Part shown: piece by piece, positions 9,728-19,085 of the stretch
How positions within the stretch are numbered: the first letter of the stretch is position 1
Layout: each line of letters begins with the position of its first letter
NCBI GenBank assembly: GCA_964497585.1
Contig: CAZCDS010000002.1
Location: 1-64,000, forward strand
DNA length: 64,000 nt
Direction of reading: 5' to 3'
DNA from: CAZCDS01 sp964497585
Lineage (GTDB): Bacteria > Desulfobacterota > Desulfomonilia > Desulfomonilales > Desulfomonilaceae
Program-made: the position numbers and the translations under genes
The notes under the pieces: generated by a model
Databases searched by the model: none
Told to the model about the DNA's origin: nothing
The model's input: only the letters and a program-made list of their open reading frames with translations

Positions 9728-10302
9728 TTCATTCCCTCAACTTTTGCAAGGTAGTCCTCGACTATTCTCTTCTGGTCGTCGCCCGTGATCTTCTCCGCTA
9801 CGATGGCTTCAGCGGTCTTAATGGCCAATTCAACGGCCTCGTTCTGGAGTGCGGTCTTCGCCTTTCGCACTTCCTGCTCCGCGGCAAGCCTAGCCGATTC
9901 CACGATACCCTGGGCCATCCTCTCGGCATTGGCCACGACTTTCTCACTTTCAGCCTCAGCGGACCTTGCCAGGTCGGCACGCATTTTTTCCAGTTCCTGC
10001 TCCATGCCGGCCATCTTGGCCTCGTATTCCTTGATGGTCCGTTCAGCTCTTTCCCGTTGCTCTCTCGCCTCGGCGAGGTCTTTCTCTATCTGGGCCGTTC
10101 GCTCCCGGAAGTAATTCGACAAGGGTTTCTTGAGGACATAGCCGAGCAGAACCACCAGAGCAATGGTGTTGATGATCCTCCAGCCGATCGTCCACCAGTT
10201 CCAGGGGGAGGCTCCTTCGCCTCCACCGCTTGCAAGGGCTGCTCCCACGGTCAGAGAGAGAATGAGACCGGCTACCATCCACACAACGGTGCGTACCTTC
10301 AT
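9724..10302 (-). CDS. atpF: F1F0 ATP synthase b subunit
   Basis: Peripheral stalk of F0. The 192-residue protein starts with a hydrophobic stretch (WMVAGLILSLTVGAALAS) that looks like a signal peptide or an extra membrane anchor. A second membrane segment (INTIALVVLLGYVL) and a long charged coiled coil follow. The extra N-terminal segment before the usual single anchor is common among b subunits of deltaproteobacteria. GGGGAGGG precedes the ATG. The gene overlaps b' by one base and atpH by four. Confidence 0.95.
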   Translation of the reverse strand: MKVRTVVWMVAGLILSLTVGAALASGGGEGASPWNWWTIGWRIINTIALVVLLGYVLKKPLSNYFRERTAQIEKDLAEAREQRERAERTIKEYEAKMAGMEQELEKMRADLARSAEAESEKVVANAERMAQGIVESARLAAEQEVRKAKTALQNEAVELAIKTAEAIVAEKITGDDQKRIVEDYLAKVEGMK

Positions 10303-10727
10303 CAGACAGCCCTCCCCAGGAGTTTTTCCGCAATGGATTGAGCAAGGGGAGCCATCTGCTCCTGAAGGGTTGTTCGCACTTCGGCCGCTTCCTTACTGAT
10401 GGACGCCTTCATTTCGTCTACGATCTTCGCGGACTCGTCCCGAGCCTTTCCGAGGATGTCGGACTCTTTCTTCTTGGCCTCGGCGAGTAGCGCACCCTTT
10501 TCCTGCGCGGCGGTCTGTCGGGCGCTTGCCAGTGCGTCTTGGTGCTGAGTTTCCTGATCTTCGATACTCTTGGCCAGTTCACCGGCCTTGTCCCGGTCGC
10601 CCTGGATTCGGGCTTCCCGTTCCCTAATTTTGTTTAGGATCGGTTTGTACAGGAGGGCATTGAGAACGAGCAAGAGGATGATGAAGTTGACCAACTGAAT
10701 CAGAAGCGTGTAGTTTAGTTGTATCAC
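10302..10727 (-). CDS. atpF': F1F0 ATP synthase b' subunit
   Basis: Second, shorter b-type stalk subunit of 141 residues: one membrane helix (LVNFIILLLVLNALLY) and then the conserved KPILNKIREREARI and a coiled coil. Having b and b' side by side implies a heterodimeric stalk, as in cyanobacteria and many Desulfobacterota. The start is GTG at 10727, with AGGAGA 8 bases upstream. It is the first gene of the operon; the a and c subunit genes (atpB, atpE) are not in this window. Confidence 0.92.
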   Translation of the reverse strand: MIQLNYTLLIQLVNFIILLLVLNALLYKPILNKIREREARIQGDRDKAGELAKSIEDQETQHQDALASARQTAAQEKGALLAEAKKKESDILGKARDESAKIVDEMKASISKEAAEVRTTLQEQMAPLAQSIAEKLLGRAV

Positions 10728-10869
10728 TTCGACAATCTCCTGGATTCCAAGTACTTCTCAGTCGGAGAACCCGCGGGCTGATGCTAACCACACCGCCCAC
10801 CGAGTTCCAACTAGCTGATTTTGCACTGTAAGGAGAGGATAAGAGAGCCAACTCAAAAAACGAAGGATG

Positions 10870-10898
10870 ATGGTACCACCCGCTCGGCAAGGTGTCAA
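10870..10898 (-). promoter_or_regulatory. Sigma-70 type promoter candidate for the atp operon
   Basis: On the minus strand a perfect TTGACA (10898-10893), a 17-base spacer and TACCAT (10875-10870). It would give a leader of about 135 bases before atpF'. Position and spacing fit; activity is not shown. Confidence 0.6.
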
Positions 10899-10938
10899 GA
10901 TCTTTTTGTTACAGGGAAAAGCTCCCGTACACGCGGGG

Positions 10939-11454
10939 TTATTGGCTGGACTTGTGGAGGGACCCTTCCACTGAATCCTCCGGTTCCAATTCGCCTTCTT
11001 CTTCATAGCCGGGATGCCACGCCTGGGCCGAAATGGCTTCCAGGGGTTCACCCTCGATAGCGGTCTCCGCCCCTTCTTCGGACAGGGAAGGCATCTGCTC
11101 CTTGACGGAAGACATCCTGCACGTCCCCTCGAAGAGGACCCCTTCTTCCACCACGAGGCAGGGAGTCACGATGTTACCGTATACTTTGGCCGGAGGGTAC
11201 AACTCGATCTTCTCGGTGGCTATGAGATCACCACGGACCTCGCCCGCGATCTTGAGGACCGCGGAATGAATGTGTGCGTTAATTACCGACTCGCTGCCGA
11301 CGACCAGGGCTCCCCGACTGATGATCTCACCTTCGAAATTCCCGTCCAGGTGAACCACGCCGGAAAAGGAAAGCTTGCCGGTGAACTCGGTTTGACTGCC
11401 GAGAAATCCGCTGATCGCATCGGCCTTTTTCTTCCTGAATCTGGATCCGAACAT
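10939..11454 (-). CDS. Bactofilin (polymer-forming cytoskeletal protein)
   Basis: Bactofilins polymerise without nucleotide into filaments that place cell-wall or stalk-forming enzymes. The 171-residue protein has a basic N-terminal tail (MFGSRFRKKKAD), then the right-handed beta-helix core with repeated short strands (GVVHLDGNFEGEIIS, GEVRGDLIATEKIELYP, KVYGNIVTPCLVVEEGV), and an acidic disordered tail. The ATG at 11454 has GGAGGAG upstream; longer in-frame starts add no bactofilin sequence. It lies between the rod-shape cluster and the ATP synthase on the same strand, which suggests a role in cell elongation or shape. Confidence 0.92.
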   Translation of the reverse strand: MFGSRFRKKKADAISGFLGSQTEFTGKLSFSGVVHLDGNFEGEIISRGALVVGSESVINAHIHSAVLKIAGEVRGDLIATEKIELYPPAKVYGNIVTPCLVVEEGVLFEGTCRMSSVKEQMPSLSEEGAETAIEGEPLEAISAQAWHPGYEEEGELEPEDSVEGSLHKSSQ

Positions 11455-11561
11455 CACTCCTCCACACCCGAGGGCGGGACTTCGGACGAGGACTGCCCAC
11501 CGCAAGTCCGTCCCTCATTAGCACACACCATCGGGAGGTTCAAGCAATAATTCCGGCCGGC

Positions 11562-12686
11562 TCAGTAGGAGAACCGTCTCATGCCGATGTTGGCAATCAG
11601 CGAGACGGCCAACACGCCGGCAAGCAAAGAGGACCCCCCGTAACTGAGAAAAGTCAAGGGAACCCCCACGACAGGAAGTAATCCTATGGTCATCCCGACG
11701 TTGATGACCACGTGCCAAAAAATCAGCGCCGTGCACCCGAAGGCAGTCATAGCTCCGAAATTGTCCCGGGCGTTCGCGGTGATGGCAAGACCCCGCAGGA
11801 ACAGCGCAGCGAAGAGAATCAAGACCAATGAGCATCCAAGAAATCCCCACTCCTCGGCAAGGACCGAGAAGACAAAATCGGTATGCTTTACCGGCAGAAA
11901 CATGAGCTGATTCTGGGTTCCCTTCAGATACCCCTTTCCGAACGCCCCACCCGACCCGATGGCTATTTGAGACTGCATAATGTGGTATCCCGCACCGAGC
12001 GGATCGTATTCGGGATTCACGAACGTCAGCAGCCGCTTCTTTTGATAATCCATCAGGAACCGGCCCCCCGTCAGCACGAGAATGGGGATTAGGCACGCAA
12101 GCGCTCCAGCGGCCCACGTTAGGGCTCGACGACTCACCCCGGCAAAGAGCACCATGGAAACGGCAATGAGAACCACCACTGCGGCCGTCCCCAAATCAGG
12201 CTGGATGAGAACGAGACCGACCGGAATTGCGGTCAGGACCAGCGGCGTCAGAAGGTCCGAAACACCACTGCCGACGGTTCTCCTCCTCGCATCGAAGTAC
12301 TTCGCCAGCACGAGCACCACCGCGAGCTTGGCAAATTCCGACGGTTGGAACCTCATGAAGCCTAAATCAAGCCATCTTCTCGATCCCGCGGTCACCTTGC
12401 CCATCGCCCAGGCACAGAGCAAAGCAATGATGATCAGGATGTAGAACCAGGCGGCCCATTGCTCGAGATACCGGTAGTCAATCAACAGGAGCACCGCCAT
12501 GAGAACCACGCCCAGACTGCACCAGGTAACCTGCTTGAGCACGAGGCTCCGCCCGGCTTCGCCCATGGGGGCGGTCGCGCTGAAAATCAAGCCGAGGCCG
12601 ATACCCGCGAGTACGAGGCTGATGACCACGGTCGGCCACTCGAATCTCGCTAATGTTTGCAGACTCCTAGGCTCTTCGAGGGGCAT
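11562..12686 (-). CDS. rodA: RodA peptidoglycan glycosyltransferase (SEDS family)
   Basis: Integral membrane SEDS protein that polymerises lipid II during elongation together with PBP2. The 374-residue protein has about ten membrane segments. SEDS signatures are visible: GSRRWLDLGFMRFQPSEFAK, the loop GSGGAFGKGYLKGTQ, the segment with LPVKHTDFVFSVLAEEWGF and, near the end, LTFLSYGGSSLL. It follows mrdA by about 200 bases in the order mreB-mreC-mreD-mrdA-rodA, which separates it from FtsW. Confidence 0.96.
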   Translation of the reverse strand: MPLEEPRSLQTLARFEWPTVVISLVLAGIGLGLIFSATAPMGEAGRSLVLKQVTWCSLGVVLMAVLLLIDYRYLEQWAAWFYILIIIALLCAWAMGKVTAGSRRWLDLGFMRFQPSEFAKLAVVLVLAKYFDARRRTVGSGVSDLLTPLVLTAIPVGLVLIQPDLGTAAVVVLIAVSMVLFAGVSRRALTWAAGALACLIPILVLTGGRFLMDYQKKRLLTFVNPEYDPLGAGYHIMQSQIAIGSGGAFGKGYLKGTQNQLMFLPVKHTDFVFSVLAEEWGFLGCSLVLILFAALFLRGLAITANARDNFGAMTAFGCTALIFWHVVINVGMTIGLLPVVGVPLTFLSYGGSSLLAGVLAVSLIANIGMRRFSY

Positions 12687-12883
12687 CCGTTTATCGCCTC
12701 GGAACGTGTTGATCGGGCTTCACCAGGGCGGTGTACTGTCCCGCGGAATGCACCTGCCATTGCCAATGTGTCTTACATCTTTTCAGAAATACCTTCACGA
12801 TTGTTCACCCTGACCTCCGCGGCATTGCCGGACAAGCAATCAGTGGTACCCGGATGTGCAGCGTTCCTAGACATCGAAAGTAA

Positions 12884-14788
12884 CTATGGAAACGATCCAC
12901 GAGCGCCGATAGCGGCATGTTTCCTGCTCCGCCCGCGACCGCCTCTCACCGGCTCGGGATCTCCCGGGTCGGGAATGCCGTAATACCGGCAAATAATCTT
13001 TCGCGCAATGGGGGCAGCGATTTCCCCGCCGCCCCCGCCATGCTCCACCACGACGACGACGGCAATCTTCCGGGGCATTTCGTCAACAAAGCCGACGAAC
13101 AACGCGTGTGCCCTCTCGTGATAGGGAACTTGCCCCAATTCTTCCATGCCGTACCGGTGCCGGATCACCTGTGAAGTACCGGTCTTTCCGGCCACCCGTA
13201 TCCCTGGAACGCGACTTCTCTTTCCAGTGCCGTGCTCGTCCTCGACAACTCCGATCATCGCGTCACGCAGAAAGGTCAGATCCTTGGCATTCAGCGGGAT
13301 ACGCCCCAAGGTTACGGGAACATGATCAAAAACGATTCCGCGTCCCGGTCCGCGAATCTCTTTTACGATCGCTGGTCTGAGCAGCCGTCCGCCGTTGGCA
13401 AAGGCTGCGGTCATCATGGCCAGTTGAATCGGGGTGGCGACGAGATATCCTTGGCCGATGGCGAGGTTGAGGGTTTCCCCATCCTTCCAGGAGTCACCGA
13501 ATGTTCGCTGCTTCCAGAGCGAGGTAGGGATCAGTCCCGGCAACTCCTGAGGGAGCTTTATCCCCGTCGGCTTTCCAAATCCGAAAAGCGATGCGTATCG
13601 GGCTATCCGAGCCGCTCCCAGCCTGAGCCCGAGTTCATAGAAATAGATGTCGCACGACTCGACGATTGCCCTTCGGAGATCAACCTTGCCGTGGCCGTAT
13701 CGGTTCCAGCATCGAAAGGTTTGTCCGCCGAGTTTCAGCTCTCCCTTACAGGTCAATTGATCTTGCGGTTTGACAACTTTTTCGGCCAGAGCAGCGGCTG
13801 CAGTCACGATCTTGAAAGTGCTCGCGGGCGCATAGAGTCCCCTGATCGATCGATTCTCCAAAGGGTGCAACGGATCCGTGCTGAGCTCTTTCCATTCCCG
13901 CCGGGATATAGAGGGCGAGAACAGGTTAAGATCGAAACCCGGTTTGCTTACCATGGCCAGTATTCTACCGCTCTCTGGATCAATTACGATCACCGAACCT
14001 GCACGATGGATGAACATCTTCTCGATGAATTTCTGAAGGCCGATGTCGAGGGTGAGTACGACGTCCGCCCCTTGCACTGGAGACCGAACTCCTAGGCTCC
14101 CCAACTGTTTACCCTTGGCGTTGATCTCAATTTGTTTCCATCCTTCTTCCCCCTTGAGATACGCCTCGTACTGCTTTTCAATTCCCGATTTGCCCACTAG
14201 GTCGCCGGACCGATATCCCATGGGGGAGCTCCCGGCGAGCTCACGGGGCGAAATCTCACCAAGCGTTCCGAGAACGTGGCAAAGCGACTTGCCAAAGGGA
14301 TAGAAGCGCCTCGGTTTGACCTCGAGCACGACCCCTTTCAATTCGGTGATGCTCGAACTGGCCAGGGAGACCTCCTCCATGCTCATGTTCTTCTTGATGG
14401 GGTACGTGAGAAAACGAGGAACCGACTTGCTCTTCTGGATGACACGTCGAAGCGTCTCCGGTGGCATACCCAGGATGTCGGCGCAGGTCGCCACAACCTT
14501 GGGCGTATCTCGCAGTTCCCCGCGAACCACGGAGAGCGCAAACGCCGGGTTATTGTCGGCGAGAACCTCACCGTGCGAGCCGAGAATCCGCCCCCGGGAA
14601 GGCGGCAGGCGGATCAAGCGTATCCGGTTGTCCCGAGACATCTCCAGGTACGATTCACCCTGAATCATCTGCAGATGCCACAGTCGAACCGCGAGCACGC
14701 CGAGCGCGGCCACGACCACCAACGCAGCCACCCGACTTCGCGGCGCGAAGTATTCCCGTATATTGTCTCGTTCAGGTAGTCCGGCCAT
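12884..14788 (-). CDS. mrdA: Penicillin-binding protein 2 (elongation transpeptidase)
   Basis: Class B penicillin-binding protein that crosslinks peptidoglycan during elongation. The 634-residue form has one N-terminal membrane anchor (VAALVVVAALGVLAVRLWHL), a dimerisation/pedestal domain, and the transpeptidase domain. The active-site motifs are PASTFK (Ser nucleophile and Lys), SCD in place of SxN, and KTGTS. The start is uncertain: ATG at 14788 gives the usual N-terminus, while a GTG at 14830 would add 14 residues; neither has a strong ribosome-binding site. It lies 39-81 bases after mreD and upstream of rodA, its SEDS partner. Confidence 0.95.
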   Translation of the reverse strand: MAGLPERDNIREYFAPRSRVAALVVVAALGVLAVRLWHLQMIQGESYLEMSRDNRIRLIRLPPSRGRILGSHGEVLADNNPAFALSVVRGELRDTPKVVATCADILGMPPETLRRVIQKSKSVPRFLTYPIKKNMSMEEVSLASSSITELKGVVLEVKPRRFYPFGKSLCHVLGTLGEISPRELAGSSPMGYRSGDLVGKSGIEKQYEAYLKGEEGWKQIEINAKGKQLGSLGVRSPVQGADVVLTLDIGLQKFIEKMFIHRAGSVIVIDPESGRILAMVSKPGFDLNLFSPSISRREWKELSTDPLHPLENRSIRGLYAPASTFKIVTAAAALAEKVVKPQDQLTCKGELKLGGQTFRCWNRYGHGKVDLRRAIVESCDIYFYELGLRLGAARIARYASLFGFGKPTGIKLPQELPGLIPTSLWKQRTFGDSWKDGETLNLAIGQGYLVATPIQLAMMTAAFANGGRLLRPAIVKEIRGPGRGIVFDHVPVTLGRIPLNAKDLTFLRDAMIGVVEDEHGTGKRSRVPGIRVAGKTGTSQVIRHRYGMEELGQVPYHERAHALFVGFVDEMPRKIAVVVVVEHGGGGGEIAAPIARKIICRYYGIPDPGDPEPVRGGRGRSRKHAAIGARGSFP

Positions 14789-14869
14789 AGGCTCATGCCC
14801 CGAAGTGAGAGAAGGCAAGAGAAACGTCACGCTTTACCCGGGGTTTTTCCGCGCTGCAAAGCTCTCTGT

Positions 14870-15370
14870 TCACCTCACCCGCCCCACCTTGCTGAAACCC
14901 GCCCAACTCCAGTCGAGGAGAGGAAAGACCACTACCGATGCCGCACCAGTCGCCAGCGCCTTGAGCAGAATCCATCCGCCCGCCACCCACCCGAAACCGA
15001 CCGGTCCTCCCAGCCATCTCACGAAGGCCACCAAAAGCCCAGACCCCAGCCCTGCCGTGAAGACCAGCACGGCTCGCGGGAGATTCCCGTCGATCCTCAG
15101 TATCTCCTGGAAGTAACCGCAGAAGACAAATACGAGGCAGTAGATGATCGCAAAGAGACCTGCCGGAGACCCCGAAAACAGATCCGTTGCCGCGCCGACG
15201 AGAAAGGAAAAGAGTATCCCCGACGTGAAGCTCAGGCTCACGCTGGCCCAGGCTACCGCGATGAGGACCAGATCCGGTTTGAGTCCCATCGGCGACAGGA
15301 AGCCTGATGGAGTCGTCTGAAGTACCAAAGCCACGGCTCCCACGAGCAGACCGAAGACGACTTCCCTCAT
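14870..15370 (-). CDS. mreD: Rod shape-determining membrane protein MreD
   Basis: Small integral membrane protein of the elongasome that links MreC to PBP2/RodA. The 166-residue sequence is hydrophobic with about five or six membrane segments, and contains MGLKPDLVLIAVAWASVSL and GSPAGLFAIIYCLVFVF, typical of MreD. Its ATG overlaps the mreC stop (ATGA at 15370-15367). Sequence conservation of MreD is low, so the position between mreC and mrdA carries much of the weight. Confidence 0.92.
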   Translation of the reverse strand: MREVVFGLLVGAVALVLQTTPSGFLSPMGLKPDLVLIAVAWASVSLSFTSGILFSFLVGAATDLFSGSPAGLFAIIYCLVFVFCGYFQEILRIDGNLPRAVLVFTAGLGSGLLVAFVRWLGGPVGFGWVAGGWILLKALATGAASVVVFPLLDWSWAGFSKVGRVR

Positions 15371-16212
15371 GACGCGTCTCCCAGGCCCGGCTCTATGTAG
15401 AATCCACCGGGTTTACCCAGGATCACAAGAACCTCCTCGATCTCCGAGAAGTCAAGAGCAGGCGAAACGAGAGCTTCAAGGAAGAGCCCCTGCGCGTCTT
15501 TCCTCACCTGCTCGACCCGTCCGAGAAGCAGCCCTCTGGGAAAGACCCCTCCGAGCCCCGAGGTGACGACCTCGTCTCCGGGCCTGATGCCGGCTTTGAG
15601 GTTCAGATACCGCAGGATACACTTTCGGTCCAAATAACCGCTCAAAATCCCGCGATCGCGGGTGCGCGCCACCCTGCAATCGACTGCCAGACTCGGATCC
15701 GTAATCAGCAGAACCTTGGACATGGTTGCTGAGGCCGAAACAACCCGCCCGACCACACCTTCCGCGGCCGTCGCGGGCATACCGGCAATCACACCGTCGT
15801 CAAATCCCCGATTGATCATGAATGTTCCGTACCACCCCACCGCGTCCTCGCCGATCACCTGGGCCGCCAGGGATGGGAATTCGTAGTGCTCCTTGAGCTT
15901 GAGCAGCTTTCTGAGTCTGCGATTCTCCCTCTCCTTGCTCCTGAGGGTTTGCAGATCATGCCGAAGTCGTGCCACTTCGTTCTTGAGCAGTTTGTTCTCC
16001 TTCTCAACGCCGACCAGATCAATGTACCCCCGCCACAGACCTGCAGCGCGGGACCGGACTGAGTACGCGGCCATCCGGAAGGGCTTGAAGACCGTGTACA
16101 CGGCCCTCGTTACCGGACCGGTATCACGATCTCCCGAGAAAGCGAAGAGGAGGAACAGTCCGGCGCCCAGCAGCAACAGGACAATAGCTATGTCACGGGC
16201 GGATCGAGGCAT
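15367..16212 (-). CDS. mreC: Rod shape-determining protein MreC
   Basis: Periplasmic scaffold of the elongation machinery, anchored by one N-terminal membrane helix (IAIVLLLLGAGLFLLFAF). After it comes a coiled coil (KENKLLKNEVARLRHDLQ and onward) and a beta-barrel domain with the MreC patterns AQVIGEDAVGWYGTFMINRG and GMPATAAEGVVGRV. At 281 residues it is of usual length. It follows mreB by 24 bases and overlaps mreD by 4 bases. Confidence 0.96.
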   Translation of the reverse strand: MPRSARDIAIVLLLLGAGLFLLFAFSGDRDTGPVTRAVYTVFKPFRMAAYSVRSRAAGLWRGYIDLVGVEKENKLLKNEVARLRHDLQTLRSKERENRRLRKLLKLKEHYEFPSLAAQVIGEDAVGWYGTFMINRGFDDGVIAGMPATAAEGVVGRVVSASATMSKVLLITDPSLAVDCRVARTRDRGILSGYLDRKCILRYLNLKAGIRPGDEVVTSGLGGVFPRGLLLGRVEQVRKDAQGLFLEALVSPALDFSEIEEVLVILGKPGGFYIEPGLGDAS

Positions 16213-16236
16213 GATATGGCCGAAGGTGCGACTCGA

Positions 16237-17271
16237 CTACTTGACCAGGACATATTTCAGGGTTTCAAAGTTTTCAAAGATCCGCCCCGAGCCCACCACT
16301 ACTGTGGAGAGAGGATCGTCCGCGAGAACGACCGGCAGACCTGTCTCCCGTCGGATGAGTTCATCGATGTTCTTCAACAATGAACCCCCGCCTGTAAGCA
16401 CGATGCCGTTGTCCACTATATCAGCGGCCAGCTCAGGGGGCGCTTGTTCAAGCGCGTTCCTGATCGTTTCCATGATCGCCTGAACCGGTTCGGAGATTGC
16501 CTCCGTGACCTCGCCGGACCGCAGCGCAACGATCTTGGGTATCCCCGCGATGAGATCACGTCCCTTCACTTCGAGATGGAGATCCTCTTTCTCCGGGACC
16601 GCGCTCGCTATGGCCATCTTGACCATTTCGGCGGTCCGCTCGCCAATGAGCAGGCTATACTTCTGCTTGATGTAACGGACGATTGCGGCGTCGATCTTGT
16701 CTCCCGCCACTCTCAGGGATTTGGAGTAGACGATGTCCGACATCGCGATGACCGCAACCTCGGTTGTGCCTCCTCCAATATCGACAATCATACTGCTGCG
16801 GGGTTCCGTTATGGGCAAATTCGCGCCCACTGCGGCCGCAATCGGCTCCTGCACAAGGTAGACCGCCCTGGCCCCCGCGCTCTTTGCCGCGTCCCGAACA
16901 GCCCTCATTTCGACCTGGGTAATTCCTGACGGAATGCAAATCACAATCCGAGGCTTGACGAGGAATCGGCGTCTGTGGATTCTGATGATGAAGTGCTTCA
17001 GCATGGCCTCGGTGACTTCGAAGTCCGCAATGACCCCGTCTTTCATGGGACGGATCGCCTCAATGTTGTCGGGAGTCCGTCCGAGCATCTTCTTGGCGTC
17101 GGTACCCACCGCGACGATCCTGGGACCCCGCCTGAGATCTTTCTTGACAGCCACCACGGAGGGCTCGGACAGAATCACGCCCTTGCCCCGCACGTACACG
17201 AGCGTGTTGGCGGTCCCGAGGTCTATGGCCATGTCGTTGGAGAAGACTCCGGAGACGCGGTCGAAAAACAT
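16237..17271 (-). CDS. mreB: Rod shape-determining actin homologue MreB
   Basis: Actin-like ATPase whose membrane-bound filaments direct lateral wall synthesis. The 344-residue protein has the phosphate-1 loop MAIDLGTANTLVYVRGKGV, the conserved RPMKDGVIADFEVTE, the phosphate-2 region IVDIGGGTTEVAVI and the adenosine motif VLTGGGSLL. The ATG at 17271 is chosen because GGGAGAA lies upstream and MFFDRVSGVFSNDMAIDLG matches MreB N-termini; a 26-residue longer frame has no such match. It is the first gene of the elongation cluster. Confidence 0.98.
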   Translation of the reverse strand: MFFDRVSGVFSNDMAIDLGTANTLVYVRGKGVILSEPSVVAVKKDLRRGPRIVAVGTDAKKMLGRTPDNIEAIRPMKDGVIADFEVTEAMLKHFIIRIHRRRFLVKPRIVICIPSGITQVEMRAVRDAAKSAGARAVYLVQEPIAAAVGANLPITEPRSSMIVDIGGGTTEVAVIAMSDIVYSKSLRVAGDKIDAAIVRYIKQKYSLLIGERTAEMVKMAIASAVPEKEDLHLEVKGRDLIAGIPKIVALRSGEVTEAISEPVQAIMETIRNALEQAPPELAADIVDNGIVLTGGGSLLKNIDELIRRETGLPVVLADDPLSTVVVGSGRIFENFETLKYVLVK

Positions 17272-17320
17272 AACGACGTTCTCCCTTTCGGCTTGCGCCC
17301 GCGGCGAGGAATTGCGGCGG

Positions 17321-17349
17321 AATCTACCAGATGCGGGCACCCTGTTCAA
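17321..17349 (-). promoter_or_regulatory. Promoter candidate for mreB cluster
   Basis: Minus-strand TTGAAC (17349-17344), 17-base spacer, TAGATT (17326-17321), about 50 bases upstream of the mreB start. Each hexamer matches the consensus at four of six positions, so this is moderate evidence only. Confidence 0.4.
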
Positions 17350-17539
17350 GAAAAGGTTGGGCCGCCCTCGCCCTGTTCCGGGAAGAAAAGAATAGCGGCG
17401 ACCAGGAATGGCCGCCCTACACTGAACCTGTCGTCCTCATCCAAAGAGAGGGACTTTCCTCCTGCACGCTCTTGCTTCCGAAGAGGCAATTCCAAGAGGG
17501 CCTGGGCGACCCGGATCGCGCAACAAAAAAAGTGAAAAA

Positions 17540-17605
17540 CCTCGTTGCCCTGAGGTTTCAGGGAGATAGAATCTGTCTTGCCGGCAGATTCTAGCACCAA
17601 CGAGG
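17540..17605. repeat. Nested inverted repeats forming a three-way junction
   Basis: An outer pair CCTCGTTG (17540-17547) and CAACGAGG (17598-17605) encloses two further hairpins: CCCTGA/TCAGGG (17548-17553, 17558-17563) and TAGAATCTG/CAGATTCTA (17567-17575, 17585-17593). The block sits 9 bases before the first ATG of the decayed transposase and is itself undamaged. It could be part of the insertion-sequence left end or a leader that blocks read-through translation. The pairing is seen directly; the role is inferred. Confidence 0.65.
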
Positions 17606-17614
17606 TGAAACCAC

Positions 17615-19085
17615 TATGCCACAGGGTGTTCTTCCTCACGATTATGGAGAAAAAAAGACCTGGAGGGACGACGGCTCTCGCGGGATTATCGACCTATTTG
17701 GATCTCGCTTATGTGCTGGGTTTTGGCAGGTCTGTCGGGTACCACCTGAAGGTACGTGACAACGGTTAAGGACTTACTGACGCAAAGACGGTTATGTCAC
17801 TGGTTCTGTTGAATCCGGCGGGCGGGGACTCGGCGGAGGACCTGCGGATTCTTGAGGGTGATGGCGCGTTGCAGGTTCCTGGACAGGGTGAAGGCACATG
17901 GTGTGCCTCGTCAGGACCGACGGTTGTTGGAGCGTCGGTGGCGCAAGGAACGTGATCGGGCGTGCCCGTCTTCCACGGTGGAGTTCCGCTATTTGGCTGC
18001 ATTGCCCGATGCTGGTCAGGAGAGATTGCGGGAGCCGGGCAAGGCCTTTGTTCGGGCCCCAATGAGCATCTGTGGAGTCTTGTGAAGGTGAACCAAGGCT
18101 TTGTGGGATGGGTGCACAACCGTACCAAAGAGCCCCAAGCCACCCTGGAGGGATGCTACACTGTCCGAGACGAATAGGGCCGAGGCGCTCTATTGCTCCA
18201 AGGGATTCGAGGCGTATCAACCGCTGAACACCTCTTGCTTGGAGCAGGATCTGATCCTCCATTCGCAATTCCGTCACGACAACGTATAGGCCGGTCTCGA
18301 GCAGCTTCGGGTGTTCAAGGAGGCCTTGCATCTCTGGCCCGCAGGGGTGGAGGAGGTCTTTTTGCGCTTGGCTACGGTCGGGTACCAGCATGAGCTTCTC
18401 AGGTATTGCGCAGAGGGGCACAATGAACGGTTCGGCGTGACCAAATTCGCGATTCGCGGGAACGTCACCCCGGAGTTCAAGCGGGCGGTGGCAAAGGTGG
18501 ATGAGGCCCAGTGGCACGCTCTCCGTTGTACGGTGAAGGGCGAGGTGGTGGCGACCGGTCACCAGTACGCGGAGGTTTGCTTTGTGCGGCAGGAGCTTTC
18601 GCGCAAGAAGCACGGGCCGGAGTATCGGTATGTTGCCCTCCGCACGGGATCTTCCCTTTCCCGCGTTCGATAGGGAGCGGACGCGGTACAAGCTCACCGG
18701 GATTGTCACAAATGGGGAGATAACTGCAGAGGAGCTTATTTGGTCGTACCGCCAGCGGTGCGGCAAGAGCGAAAAAGTCCATGCGGTGATGAAGGAGGAT
18801 CTTGCCAGGGGCAAGTTTCCTTCGGGCAAGTTCGGGGCGAACGCTGCCTGGTGGCAGATGATGATCCTGGCTTTCAATCTGAACTCGGCCAGGAAGCACC
18901 TGGTTTTGGCGGGAGCGTGAGTGAAAATGCGCTTCAAAGCGATCCGCTTCCGGTTGATGAACTTGCCCGGTCGGGTGGCCGAGCACTCCCGAGAGCTGAT
19001 TATTCGATTGGTTTGGGGGCATCCGTCCTATGAAACGCTCATTGCTGCACGGAAAACAATGGTGAGCCTCTCTGATAAGGGGTAA
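17615..19085 (+). pseudogene. Degenerate IS1380-like transposase
   Basis: A DDE transposase can be read across this stretch only by changing frame several times. It opens with MPQGVLPHDYGEKK; an extra A in the A7 run at 17650-17656 then shifts the frame into GLSTYLDLAYVLGFGRS. A TAA stops it at 17767, with clear continuation GLTDAKTVMSLVLLN. Further shifts occur near 17875, 18060, 18165 and 18640, with stops at 18287 (TAG) and 18918 (TGA). The C-terminal part WSYRQRCGKSEKVHAVMKED and onward is typical of IS1380-type elements of deltaproteobacteria. The element is dead. I could not define the outer terminal repeats. Third-position base use and neighbours suggest an old insertion between mreB and the receiver gene. 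Confidence 0.85.

Noticed and set aside
17792..18937. 381-codon minus-strand frame across the transposase remnant
   Set aside because: It is antisense to the recognisable transposase segments, has no ribosome-binding site, and its Pro/Leu-rich sequence matches no family.
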